Shown: piece after piece, positions 1 through 6,169 of the stretch | Layout: each line of letters begins with the position of its first letter | Position numbering within the stretch: position 1 is the stretch's first letter | Source: Anaerolineaceae bacterium UBA6105 | GTDB taxonomy: Bacteria; Chloroflexota; Anaerolineae; Anaerolineales; Anaerolineaceae | DNA length: 8,121 nucleotides | Assembly: GCA_002423495.1 (NCBI GenBank) | Contig: DIWN01000081.1 | Span: 1-8,121 of the forward strand | Direction: 5' to 3' | Notes under the pieces: generated by a model | Database searches by the model: none | Seen by the model: only the letters and a program-made list of their open reading frames with translations | What the model was told of the DNA's origin: nothing | Program-made: the position numbers and the translations under genes

Positions 1-139
1 GTCGGCTGATCAGCCATTGATCCAGCGTTTTGAAACCAGCCAGATCGTTGCTGATTACCTTATGGAACTTGCCCTTTTCACTGAGTAGAACCAGGTCAAG
101 TTTATCCTTGGAGACGTCGATCCCTAAAATATTTGACAT
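1..139 (-). CDS. IS110-family transposase (DEDD recombinase), N-terminal part, cut by window edge
   Basis: The minus strand reads from ATG (139-137) through 46 open codons to the window edge, starting MSNILGIDVSKDKLDLVLLS. The GIDVSKD...LDL pattern is the first strand pair of the RuvC-like domain of IS110/IS116/IS902 transposases, and D8 is the expected first acidic residue of the DEDD catalytic set. The family catalyses RNA-guided excision and insertion of its own element through a circular intermediate. The start is supported by AGAGGT (plus 150-145) five bases upstream of the ATG. Only about a tenth of the usual 300-400 residue protein is present, so whether the gene is intact cannot be judged. 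The long non-coding stretch upstream fits the IS110 subgroup that carries its bridge RNA 5' of the gene rather than the IS1111 subgroup. Family assignment is firm; activity is unknown. Confidence 0.88.
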   Translation of the reverse strand, partial: MSNILGIDVSKDKLDLVLLSEKGKFHKVISNDLAGFKTLDQWLISR

Positions 140-171
140 TCTGTACCTCTTTTCTGTAAACTATGGTTAGC

Positions 172-345
172 ATCGGTCAGGCGCATTCATTGGATCATCC
201 TTGTGAATGCAAGCTCATCTCGTCCATGTCATATCTTAGAGAGGCTTTAGATACCGTCCGATCTTTGTGAAAAAAAGGTGAGGGGATCTTATCTACGTTA
301 CTGGATCAAGTCCATAGGGCGAGACCGGATTCACCCTCACCTTCC
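172..345 (-). ncRNA. putative IS110 bridge RNA
   Basis: On the minus strand, AAGGTGAGGG (343-334) pairs perfectly with CCCTCACCTT (284-275), giving a 10-bp stem. The enclosed loop has, in order: TCTCGCCCT (324-316), a 4-bp hairpin TGGA/TCCA (314-311 with 305-302), and AACGTAG (299-293). This is the layout of an IS621-type target-binding loop: left guide ending in CT, small hairpin, right guide ending in AG. The left guide equals the host flank at 401-393. Downstream, ATCGG (262-258) can pair with CCGAT (176-172) to enclose a second domain that contains a GCATTC/GAATGC hairpin (210-205 with 188-183), a candidate donor-binding loop. Ends are approximate. A run of seven T at 276-270 directly after the first stem could terminate transcription early. 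Structure is seen; function is inferred from the family. Confidence 0.55.
275..343 (-). other. candidate target-binding loop of the bridge RNA
   Basis: This is a perfect 10-bp inverted repeat (275-284 with 334-343) around a 49-base loop. The loop carries the 9-base left guide (324-316) and the proposed right guide AACGTAG (299-293) on either side of a small hairpin (302-314). If both guides are read as in IS621, the preferred target on the minus strand would be TCTCGCC-CT-ACGTT. The left half is verified by the flank. The right half cannot be checked because the other flank lies outside the window. Confidence 0.5.
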
Positions 346-392
346 TGATCGATGTTATTCAATTATCATGCCTTTCTGAGTTTTAATATACA

Positions 393-401
393 AGGGCGAG
401 A
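393..401 (-). repeat. inferred IS insertion junction: left target plus CT core
   Basis: The minus strand reads TCTCGCCCT, an exact copy of 324-316 inside the element. The identity stops after exactly nine bases on both sides (flanking bases AA versus GG, and T versus A). Seven target bases followed by a CT dinucleotide is what a left target guide of an IS621-like bridge RNA recognises. The core would be the AG at 393-394 on the plus strand. Confidence 0.5.
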
Positions 402-451
402 TTGAGGACGATGGATCCGATGTGAAAGTGAACGTTTGACCGTCCTCAATC
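400..451. repeat. 11-bp perfect inverted repeat around a 30-base spacer
   Basis: GATTGAGGACG (400-410) is the exact reverse complement of CGTCCTCAATC (441-451). The repeat begins at the edge of the inferred IS110 target, so the element appears to have landed next to or inside a palindromic repeat, which is a common habit of IS110 elements. There is no T-run on either side, so a terminator is unlikely. Confidence 0.7.
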
Positions 452-561
452 CGCCGTTTGCAATTGGGGATCTAACTGTGTCTTGCCCTCGCTTAATCGC
501 TGGTAGGGGTGAAGCATCCTGTGCGGATAGCTTTGAGATGACGATGAATAATTTCGAGGAA

Positions 562-700
562 GCTTCGCCCGTATTTCTCAACGATCTTCAATTGATGTAT
601 AAGAACAAAGGCAGATCGCCACGGTTGCTTCGCCCCTATTTCTCAAAGCGGTCTTCTATGGATGTATAAGAACGAAGGCAGATCGCCGCGGTCGCTTCGC
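562..700. repeat. imperfect tandem repeat, two copies plus a fragment
   Basis: Copy 1 (562-626) and copy 2 (627-693) both run GCTTCGCCC, TATTTCTCAA, then GATGTATAAGAAC, AAGGCAGATCGCC and CGGT, with scattered substitutions and a 2-base length difference. A third start GCTTCGC occurs at 694-700 and then diverges. GATGACGATG occurs on both sides (537-546 and 709-718). Read on the minus strand, the unit resembles the GAGCGAAGC...GCGATCTGCC intergenic repeats seen in many bacterial genomes. No coding function is apparent. Confidence 0.7.
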
Positions 701-743
701 TCCCTCACGATGACGATGTTGTGGAGGGTGTTGTATAAGGCGT

Positions 744-794
744 ATTGGAAGCACGGCTATGTCACATTACATCAATGCTTTTGGTGCCTCCAAT
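744..794. repeat. 11-base inverted repeat with one mismatch
   Basis: ATTGGAAGCAC (744-754) pairs with GTGCCTCCAAT (784-794) apart from one position, around a 29-base spacer. The size is close to that of the stem-loop at 400-451 but the sequence is unrelated. It may be a separate miniature element or a chance structure. Confidence 0.45.
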
Positions 795-861
795 CTCGCT
801 CTACGAAAAATGTGGGTTGAAGGTGTGTTGTAAAACGCAAAATATCCAACCTACCTACACG

Positions 862-950
862 CGGAACGGGACGAGCCACGTTCCCTACGACATACGGAAC
901 GGGACACCCTATCCGCTTCGCTACCAGGCCAGGGCTGCGTTCCCTACGAC
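862..950. repeat. two REP-like modules CGGAACGGGAC...CGTTCCCTACGAC
   Basis: Module A has CGGAACGGGAC at 862-872 and CGTTCCCTACGAC at 879-891. Module B has the same two motifs at 895-905 and 938-950, with a longer middle. GGAACG and CGTTCC within each module are inverted, so each can fold into a hairpin. On the minus strand the module end reads GTCGTAGGG, sharing CGTAGGG with the reconstructed IS110 target. The modules end about ten bases before an alternative TTG codon and 57 bases before the glycosyltransferase ATG. Confidence 0.7.
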
Positions 951-993
951 AAAACCGGGTTGAAAATCGCCGTCCATCCTGCGAAATCTATCG

Positions 994-999
994 TACAAT
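994..999 (+). promoter_or_regulatory. -10 box for the glycosyltransferase gene, probably leaderless
   Basis: TACAAT lies eight bases before the ATG at 1008. Initiation six to eight bases after the box would put the first transcribed base at or next to the start codon. No Shine-Dalgarno sequence is present between them. No good -35 hexamer is seen at 16-18 bp. Assigned from sequence only. Confidence 0.45.
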
Positions 1000-1007
1000 T
1001 GATAATC

Positions 1008-2030
1008 ATGAAACTTGTCGTCCAGATCCCCGCCTACAACGAAGCCGGGCATTTGCCTGTGGTGCTTTCCGATATCCCGCGGCAGTTCCCCGGGGTTGAT
1101 GAAGTGATCATCCTGGTGATCGACGACGGCTCCACGGACAACACTTCCAAAGTGGCGCTGGACAATGGCGCGGACTACGTCCTGCGGCACCGCCGCAACC
1201 GCGGTCTGTCGCGGGCTTTCATCAGCGGCGTGCAGTTCGCGCTGGCGCTTGGGGCGGACATCATCGTCAACACCGACGCTGACAACCAGTACCCCGGCAG
1301 CGAGATCAGCAAGCTGATCGCCCCTATCCTTGCCGACCAGGCCGACATGGTCATTGGCGACCGTCAGACCCTGGCTAACGAGCATTTCACCAAAAGCAAG
1401 CGTCTGATGGAGCATCTTGGAAGTTCCATCATGCGCCGGGTTTCCAAAACCGACGTGCCAGACGCGGTCAGCGGCTTCAGGGCTTTCTCCCGCTATGCTG
1501 CCCTGCGCCTCCAGGTCTACAACCCCTACTCTTATACGCTTGAGACGCTCGTGCAAGCTGGCAAGGGGCAGATGAAGCTCGTAAACGTGTCCATCTGCAC
1601 CAACCCCGCCCTGCGCGAGTCGCGCCTGCACAAAGGCATTTTCAATTTTATCTGGCGGCAGGGCGGCGCGATTATCCGCTCCTACGTGCTCTACCAGCCC
1701 CTGCGCACCTTCGTCAGCATGGGTTCGCTGTTACTGTTGGCGGGCTTGATCCTTTTGGGGCGCTTCCTGGTCAGTTATTTCTTTTTCGCCCAGGGCTCGC
1801 GTTATATCCAGTCCGTCTCAATCGGCGGTACGCTGCTTTCTGCGGGTATAACCCTGATCATGTTCGGTTTCCTGGGAGATGCCATGCGTGCCAATCGCCA
1901 GGCGGCAGAAGAAACGATGATCAGCCAACGCGATCAAGCTCGCCTGTCGCAGCCCGAAAACTTGAAAGAATTCCAGGGCAATCCGGTTTATTCAACCAGC
2001 AATCCACCAGCGTTCAACTCCAACGAGTAA
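1008..2030 (+). CDS. family 2 glycosyltransferase, DPM1-like, with two C-terminal membrane helices
   Basis: This 340-residue protein transfers a sugar from a nucleotide sugar, probably to a polyprenyl phosphate or another lipid acceptor at the inner face of the membrane. The GT-A fold is visible: MKLVVQIPAYNE at the N-terminus, VIDDGSTDNT with D39/D40 for nucleotide binding, RNRGLSRAF near 63-71, and NTDADNQY with D90/D92 as the metal-binding DxD. The VSGFRAFSR motif typical of DPM1-like enzymes follows. Two hydrophobic helices lie near residues 235-260 and 271-294, then a charged cytoplasmic tail. The ATG at 1008 is preferred because it begins exactly at the conserved first strand. An in-frame TTG at 960 would add 16 non-conserved residues and has no ribosome site. 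The donor sugar and acceptor cannot be told from sequence. The gene stands alone, upstream of dnaE with its own promoter. Confidence 0.9.
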   Translation: MKLVVQIPAYNEAGHLPVVLSDIPRQFPGVDEVIILVIDDGSTDNTSKVALDNGADYVLRHRRNRGLSRAFISGVQFALALGADIIVNTDADNQYPGSEISKLIAPILADQADMVIGDRQTLANEHFTKSKRLMEHLGSSIMRRVSKTDVPDAVSGFRAFSRYAALRLQVYNPYSYTLETLVQAGKGQMKLVNVSICTNPALRESRLHKGIFNFIWRQGGAIIRSYVLYQPLRTFVSMGSLLLLAGLILLGRFLVSYFFFAQGSRYIQSVSIGGTLLSAGITLIMFGFLGDAMRANRQAAEETMISQRDQARLSQPENLKEFQGNPVYSTSNPPAFNSNE

Positions 2031-2077
2031 AGCAATCTTAAATTATTAAATTTTTCCGATCAGCCAAATCGCTGTGC

Positions 2078-2083
2078 TATACT
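2078..2083 (+). promoter_or_regulatory. extended -10 promoter of dnaE
   Basis: TGCTATACT (2075-2083) combines a TG extension with a good -10 hexamer. The -35 region (about 2054-2059, TTCCGA) is weak, as is common with an extended -10. An A/T-rich tract at 2037-2055 could act as an UP element. Initiation is expected near 2090, giving a leader of about 33 bases that includes AGGA at 2111-2114, eight bases before the dnaE ATG. Confidence 0.6.
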
Positions 2084-2093
2084 CATATCCCAC

Positions 2094-2108
2094 ACGCTTT
2101 TAAAGCGT
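2094..2108. promoter_or_regulatory. 15-base palindrome in the dnaE leader, possible operator
   Basis: ACGCTTT-T-AAAGCGT is a perfect 7-bp inverted repeat around a single base, lying just downstream of the predicted dnaE start of transcription and upstream of its ribosome site. This position suits repressor binding or a small RNA hairpin. No known regulator motif is recognised in it. Confidence 0.4.
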
Positions 2109-2122
2109 TTAGGATTACATAA

Positions 2123-5100
2123 ATGTCATTTGTGCATCTTCATGTTCACTCCGCTTACTCTGTGCTCGACGGCTTTGGCAGCCCGTCGGCATTAGTAAAA
2201 CGCGCCAAAGAACTGGGAATGCCAGCCCTGGCGCTGACCGACCACGGCACCATGTTTGGCACGCTGGATTTCTTCCAGGCTGCCACCGCTGAAGGCATAA
2301 AACCGATCATCGGGCTTGAGACTTACCTGGCTCCGCGCAGCATGCACGACAAGGACGTCTCGCGCGATAAATACTCCTATCACCTGGTTCTGCTGGCTGA
2401 GAACATGACCGGCTACCGCAATCTGCTTTCGATCGCGTCAGCCGCGCAGCTTGAGGGCTTCTACTACCATCCCCGCATCGACAAAGCTTACCTGGCCGCT
2501 CATTCTGAGGGGCTGATTGCCTCATCAGCCTGTCTGTCCGGTGAACTTCCCCGCGCTTTGCTGGATAACGACCCGGAACGTGCTGAACGCAGCCTGGCAT
2601 GGTACCTGGATGTGTTTGGTAAGGACCGCTTCTTTCTTGAACTGCAGGATCACGATATTTCCGAGCTCTATCGCGTCAACCGCGGTTTGATTGAACTTTC
2701 ACAAAAGACGGGCGCCCGCTTAGTGGCCACCAATGATGTGCACTATGTGCGGCGCGAGGATGCTGAGCTGCAGGATATCCTGCTTTGCGTCCAAACCGGA
2801 AAATTGCTCAGCGACCGCAACCGCATGCGCATGAACAACGACACCTACTACCTGCGCAGCCCCGAAGAGATGCAAAATCTTTTCTCCCAGGTACCCGAAG
2901 CCATCAGCAACACCCTCGAAATTGCCGAAAGATGTCATGTGGATCTGACGCGCAAGGGCTATCACCTGCCCCAGTTTGAGGTGCCAGCCGGGCAGACCGC
3001 CGCCAGCTTCCTGCGCGAACTTTGCCAGGAGGGTTTGAGACGCAACGTTCCGGATCAGGCTGACAGCGAAGAATTTCAAAAGCGCCTGGACTATGAACTC
3101 AGCGTCATCAATCAGATGGGTTTTGCGGAATACTTCCTGATCGTGTGGGATTTGTGCCGCTTCTCCCGCGAGAAAAAGATCTGGTACAACGTGCGCGGCT
3201 CGGGCAACGGCTCGCTGGTAGCATTCGCGCTGGACATCACCTCCGTTGAGCCGCTCAGCCACGCCCTGCTGTTTGAACGCTTCCTCAACCCTGACCGCGT
3301 AACCATGCCGGATATTGACCTCGACTACCAGGATGATCGGCGTGCCGAGGTGATGGAATATTGTAATCAAAAATACGGAGCCGATCGCGTGGCTCAGATC
3401 ATCACCTTTGGCACCATGGCCGCTCGCGGCGCGGTGCGCGATGTAGGGCGGGTGATGGCTATCCCGCTGGCGGAAGTGGACCGGGTGGCAAAGCTTGTTC
3501 CGGGTCCGGTACAGGGCAAGAATGTGCCTATCCCGGCGTGCCTCAAGTCATCTTCCGAGTTGAGGGCAGTGTATGAATCCTCCGACCAAATGAAAACGCT
3601 GCTCGATACCGCCGGACGGATGGAGGGAAGCCTGCGCAACGTGGGCACGCACGCTGCTGGCGTGATCATCAGCGACAAACCGCTGACTGAATATCTGCCG
3701 CTGCACCGACCAACAAGCAGCAGCGATGAACTGCCGATCAAATCCGTGGCGCAGTATGACATGGACGGCATCAACTACCTTGGCTTGCTCAAGGTGGATT
3801 TCCTCGGCTTGGTGACACTCACGATCATGTCCAAAGCCTGTGAATATATTGCCCGGCGTCACGGCATTCAGTTGACTCTCAGCAGCATCCCCATAGATGA
3901 CCCCGAAGTTTATCAATTTATCAGCGAGGGTCACACGGTTGGACTCTTCCAACTGGAAGGCAACGGCATGACCCGCTACCTGATGCAGATGCAGCCGAAG
4001 ACCATCCATCATGTGATTGCCATGGTTGCGCTTTTCCGTCCCGGTCCGATGGAAAGCATCCCTGAATATATTGCCAACATGCACGGTGAAAAACCAGTGG
4101 TTTACCAGCACGAAAAGCTGGAACCCATCCTGCGCGAGACCTACGGACATGCGGTTTACCAGGAACAGATCATGATTGCTGCCATGCAGCTGGCGGGTTA
4201 CAGTCCGGGCGAATCGGATGACTTGCGCTCCGCAATCTCAAAAAAGAAGGTCAAGGAAGTCAAAAAACACCGCGAAAAGTTCATCAAAGGCGCGGTCAAG
4301 AACGGCATCGAGCGGAAAACTGCCGAAGATATCTTTGCCCACTGGGAAGCTTTCGCACATTACGGTTTCAACAAGAGCCATGCCACCAACTATGGCATGA
4401 TCGCGATCAAAACCGGATACCTGAAATATCACTATCCGGCGGAGTATATGACGGCACTGCTCTCTGCCTGGAAAAACGACAACGATAAATGCTCCACCTA
4501 TGTTTCAGAATGCCACAACATGGGCATCGAAGTGCTGCCGCCGGATGTCAACCACAGCGGCTATGACTTCACCATCGAGGAGCAACCCGAAGGCAAAGCC
4601 AGCATTCGCTTCGGGCTTGGTGCTGTTAAAAATGTGGGTCAGGGATCGGTGGAGACTATCATCCAGGCTCGTGGTCACCAGGCTTTTTCGGATCTGAACG
4701 ACTTCATCAGGCGGGTTGACCTGCGCAAGGTGGGCAAACGCCCCCTGGAATGCCTGATCAAGGTCGGCGCGCTGGATGCCTTTGGTCCACGTAAAGCGCT
4801 GCTTCGCTCAATTGACCAGATGGTCAATGTCTCCACCAGTCATATGAGGGCGATCGAAATGGGTCAGCTTGACCTGTTTGGCGCTGGAACGGTGGCTTTG
4901 CCCCACGTAGTTCTGCCCACCAACGTGCATGTGGACCCCAATGAGCAGCTCAGTTGGGAGAAAGAACTGCTCGGGCTCTATGTTTCCGACCATCCATTGA
5001 GTTCGTACATGACCCAGATTGCCGATAAGATCAGCCATACCTCAAATCAATTGGCTGAAGTAGAGACAAACAGCAAGATTGCGATTGGCGGATTGGTCAA

Positions 5101-5974
5101 ACGCATACAGCCTGTCCTGACACGAAAAAATCAGAATATGGCTTTCGTCACCCTTGAGGATCAATTTGGCGAGGTCGACCTGGTCATGTTCCCCTCAAAC
5201 TGGGAACGAGACAACCGCATGGTGGAACTGGGCAGCCTGCTGGTGGTGGAGGGTAAGCTGCAGCACCAGGAACGCGGCACATCCGTGTTGGTGGATCGCG
5301 TCAGGCGGATTGGGGTGGATGACGCCCTTGGAGAGCAATTTAACCAAAACAGCGGTAAACAATATGAGCGTTTGCTTGACAATTACCTACCAGATATTCG
5401 CCTTTTATCACGCTATCGCGTTGGTGAAGCAGGGGAACCGGATCCCGAAGACGAGCTGGAACCACTTGAGGAGTTCGACGATCCGGAAGATGAATTTTGG
5501 GGAGTTGGCTTGGATATGGACGAAGAACCACCAGCAGGCATGTTCCTGGTTGAAGAACCTGAAATGCCTGAGGATGCCCCCCATCTCGAGCAGGAGATCC
5601 TGCCCCAAATCCCTGAAGCCGAACCACAAACGGCGGCTCCGTTGCCATCTTCAGCAAGCGATACACCAAACGATACACTGGCAGTCAAGGATGTACGCGT
5701 GGTTGAAAGGCAGGTCTTGGTGGTGCAGATTGCCAAGGATGAAGCCCCGGACCGTATCACCCGCAAGATCCACCATCTGCACGGTTGGCTGGGTTCTCAT
5801 CCAGGCGAAGACCAGTTCGCTTTTCAGTTTTTTGCCGATGGAAGATGGAAAGAGTACGTCTTTCCGAATGAAAGCGTGCAGATAAGCCAAAACCTGCTGG
5901 ACCAGTTAGCTGGATTTCTGGAGAAGGACAGCTTTTCCATTCGCAAAGAACGCTTTGAAATCCAGGATGACTGA
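2123..5974 (+). CDS. dnaE: DNA polymerase III subunit alpha
   Basis: This 1283-residue protein is the replicative polymerase, adding deoxynucleotides at the fork in the Pol III holoenzyme. The N-terminal PHP domain (about 1-270) has the full metal set by position: H7, H9, D16, H41, E66, H87, C137, D205, H207, as in DnaE proteins with PHP proofreading. The polymerase core carries PDIDLDY with D399 and D401, and LLKVDFLGL with D559, the three catalytic aspartates. Helix-hairpin-helix sequence lies near 830-895, followed by the clamp-binding motif QLDLF at 915-919. An OB fold spans about 985-1065. A very acidic, proline-rich linker (about 1101-1190) joins a small C-terminal domain ending at 1283. 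The length is above the usual 1150-1200 because of the linker. The start is supported by AGGA eight bases upstream and by FVHLHVHS at the N-terminus. No intein or frameshift is seen. Confidence 0.97.
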   Translation: MSFVHLHVHSAYSVLDGFGSPSALVKRAKELGMPALALTDHGTMFGTLDFFQAATAEGIKPIIGLETYLAPRSMHDKDVSRDKYSYHLVLLAENMTGYRNLLSIASAAQLEGFYYHPRIDKAYLAAHSEGLIASSACLSGELPRALLDNDPERAERSLAWYLDVFGKDRFFLELQDHDISELYRVNRGLIELSQKTGARLVATNDVHYVRREDAELQDILLCVQTGKLLSDRNRMRMNNDTYYLRSPEEMQNLFSQVPEAISNTLEIAERCHVDLTRKGYHLPQFEVPAGQTAASFLRELCQEGLRRNVPDQADSEEFQKRLDYELSVINQMGFAEYFLIVWDLCRFSREKKIWYNVRGSGNGSLVAFALDITSVEPLSHALLFERFLNPDRVTMPDIDLDYQDDRRAEVMEYCNQKYGADRVAQIITFGTMAARGAVRDVGRVMAIPLAEVDRVAKLVPGPVQGKNVPIPACLKSSSELRAVYESSDQMKTLLDTAGRMEGSLRNVGTHAAGVIISDKPLTEYLPLHRPTSSSDELPIKSVAQYDMDGINYLGLLKVDFLGLVTLTIMSKACEYIARRHGIQLTLSSIPIDDPEVYQFISEGHTVGLFQLEGNGMTRYLMQMQPKTIHHVIAMVALFRPGPMESIPEYIANMHGEKPVVYQHEKLEPILRETYGHAVYQEQIMIAAMQLAGYSPGESDDLRSAISKKKVKEVKKHREKFIKGAVKNGIERKTAEDIFAHWEAFAHYGFNKSHATNYGMIAIKTGYLKYHYPAEYMTALLSAWKNDNDKCSTYVSECHNMGIEVLPPDVNHSGYDFTIEEQPEGKASIRFGLGAVKNVGQGSVETIIQARGHQAFSDLNDFIRRVDLRKVGKRPLECLIKVGALDAFGPRKALLRSIDQMVNVSTSHMRAIEMGQLDLFGAGTVALPHVVLPTNVHVDPNEQLSWEKELLGLYVSDHPLSSYMTQIADKISHTSNQLAEVETNSKIAIGGLVKRIQPVLTRKNQNMAFVTLEDQFGEVDLVMFPSNWERDNRMVELGSLLVVEGKLQHQERGTSVLVDRVRRIGVDDALGEQFNQNSGKQYERLLDNYLPDIRLLSRYRVGEAGEPDPEDELEPLEEFDDPEDEFWGVGLDMDEEPPAGMFLVEEPEMPEDAPHLEQEILPQIPEAEPQTAAPLPSSASDTPNDTLAVKDVRVVERQVLVVQIAKDEAPDRITRKIHHLHGWLGSHPGEDQFAFQFFADGRWKEYVFPNESVQISQNLLDQLAGFLEKDSFSIRKERFEIQDD

Positions 5975-6056
5975 TCATTAATTTGTCCTTCAATCTGAAC
6001 AAAATTCTTTATCCAATTTTATGCTTTTACTTCCATTCAGGCGTAAACCGTATTGT

Positions 6057-6073
6057 GCATTCTGGGAGAATGC
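6057..6073. other. perfect 7-bp hairpin after dnaE
   Basis: GCATTCT (6057-6063), GGG, AGAATGC (6067-6073) form a compact stem-loop. There is no T-run on either strand next to it, so it is not a standard intrinsic terminator. It could be an RNA-stabilising 3' hairpin for dnaE mRNA or a protein site. Confidence 0.5.
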
Positions 6074-6135
6074 GAAGTGAGACCGCAGGACAAAGAACCC
6101 CATGCGCAGGGACAGACGCGCGGGTTGGAATTGGC

Positions 6136-6141
6136 TATAAT
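6136..6141 (+). promoter_or_regulatory. -10 box (TATAAT) of the hom-folK operon
   Basis: A consensus TATAAT lies 28 bases before the ATG at 6170, which places initiation near 6148. The -35 region at the usual distance (about 6113-6118) is poor. The short leader carries AGGTGA (6161-6166), which matches the extended anti-Shine-Dalgarno complement three bases before the ATG, and AAGGA further upstream. Confidence 0.6.
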
Positions 6142-6169
6142 TGAAACTCAAAGGAAGCGCAGGTGAATT

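Larger units (their letters stand above)
1..392 (-). mobile_element. IS110-family insertion sequence, left end with transposase start
   Basis: The element comprises the partial transposase gene (1-139) and about 253 bases of non-coding left end. The boundary at 392/393 is inferred. On the minus strand the flank ends in TCTCGCCCT (401-393), and the same nine bases recur inside a structured loop within the element (324-316), as expected for a bridge RNA target guide ending in the CT core. The element would then begin TGTATATT on the minus strand. IS110 elements usually lack terminal inverted repeats and make no long target duplication, so the usual IS signs are not expected. The right end lies outside the window. 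Family is secure; the exact end rests on the guide match. Confidence 0.65.
393..959. other. repeat-rich intergenic region without a convincing gene
   Basis: Over 560 bases between the IS end and the glycosyltransferase gene carry no open frame with a credible ribosome site or recognisable protein. Short open frames cross the repeats and look accidental. The DNA instead holds two imperfect stem-loops with 11-base arms (400-451, 744-794), a 9-base inverted pair (507-515 with 562-570, one mismatch), a 65-67 bp tandem repeat (562-693) and a pair of CGGAACGGGAC...CGTTCCCTACGAC modules (862-950). It looks like a landing zone of REP-type and miniature repeat remnants. Confidence 0.6.
5975..6169. other. 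dnaE-hom intergenic region
   Basis: These 195 bases hold an A/T-rich stretch after dnaE, a perfect hairpin at 6057-6073 and the promoter of the next gene. No T-box, SAM or lysine riboswitch pattern is recognised, although the downstream gene belongs to the threonine/methionine pathway. Confidence 0.5.

Noticed and set aside
366..581. Short minus-strand open frame of 71 codons
   Set aside because: It crosses the IS junction and the inverted repeats, has no ribosome site and no recognisable protein character.
562..950. CRISPR array
   Set aside because: The repeats are adjacent, diverged and too few, with no regular unique spacers or cas genes.
436..963. Two short plus-strand open frames (436-669 and 745-963)
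   Set aside because: Both are made largely of repeat units, have no ribosome site and show no domain; they look accidental.
960..1007. TTG at 960 as the glycosyltransferase start
   Set aside because: It has no ribosome site and the extra 16 residues precede the normal first strand of the fold; the ATG at 1008 fits better.
921..1631. A 236-codon minus-strand frame opposite the glycosyltransferase
   Set aside because: The opposite strand encodes clear glycosyltransferase motifs; this frame is a by-product of GC-rich codon use.
2037..2055. A/T-rich tract after the glycosyltransferase as a terminator
   Set aside because: Only a 5-bp A/T stem can form; an UP element for dnaE is more plausible.
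5154..5885. A 243-codon plus-strand frame inside dnaE
   Set aside because: It is an out-of-frame shadow; the dnaE frame is continuous through the OB fold to the tail domain.
6057..6160. T-box or amino-acid riboswitch before hom
   Set aside because: Only one short hairpin is seen, no T-box core or known riboswitch pattern, and the TATAAT lies downstream of it, so it would not be in the hom leader.
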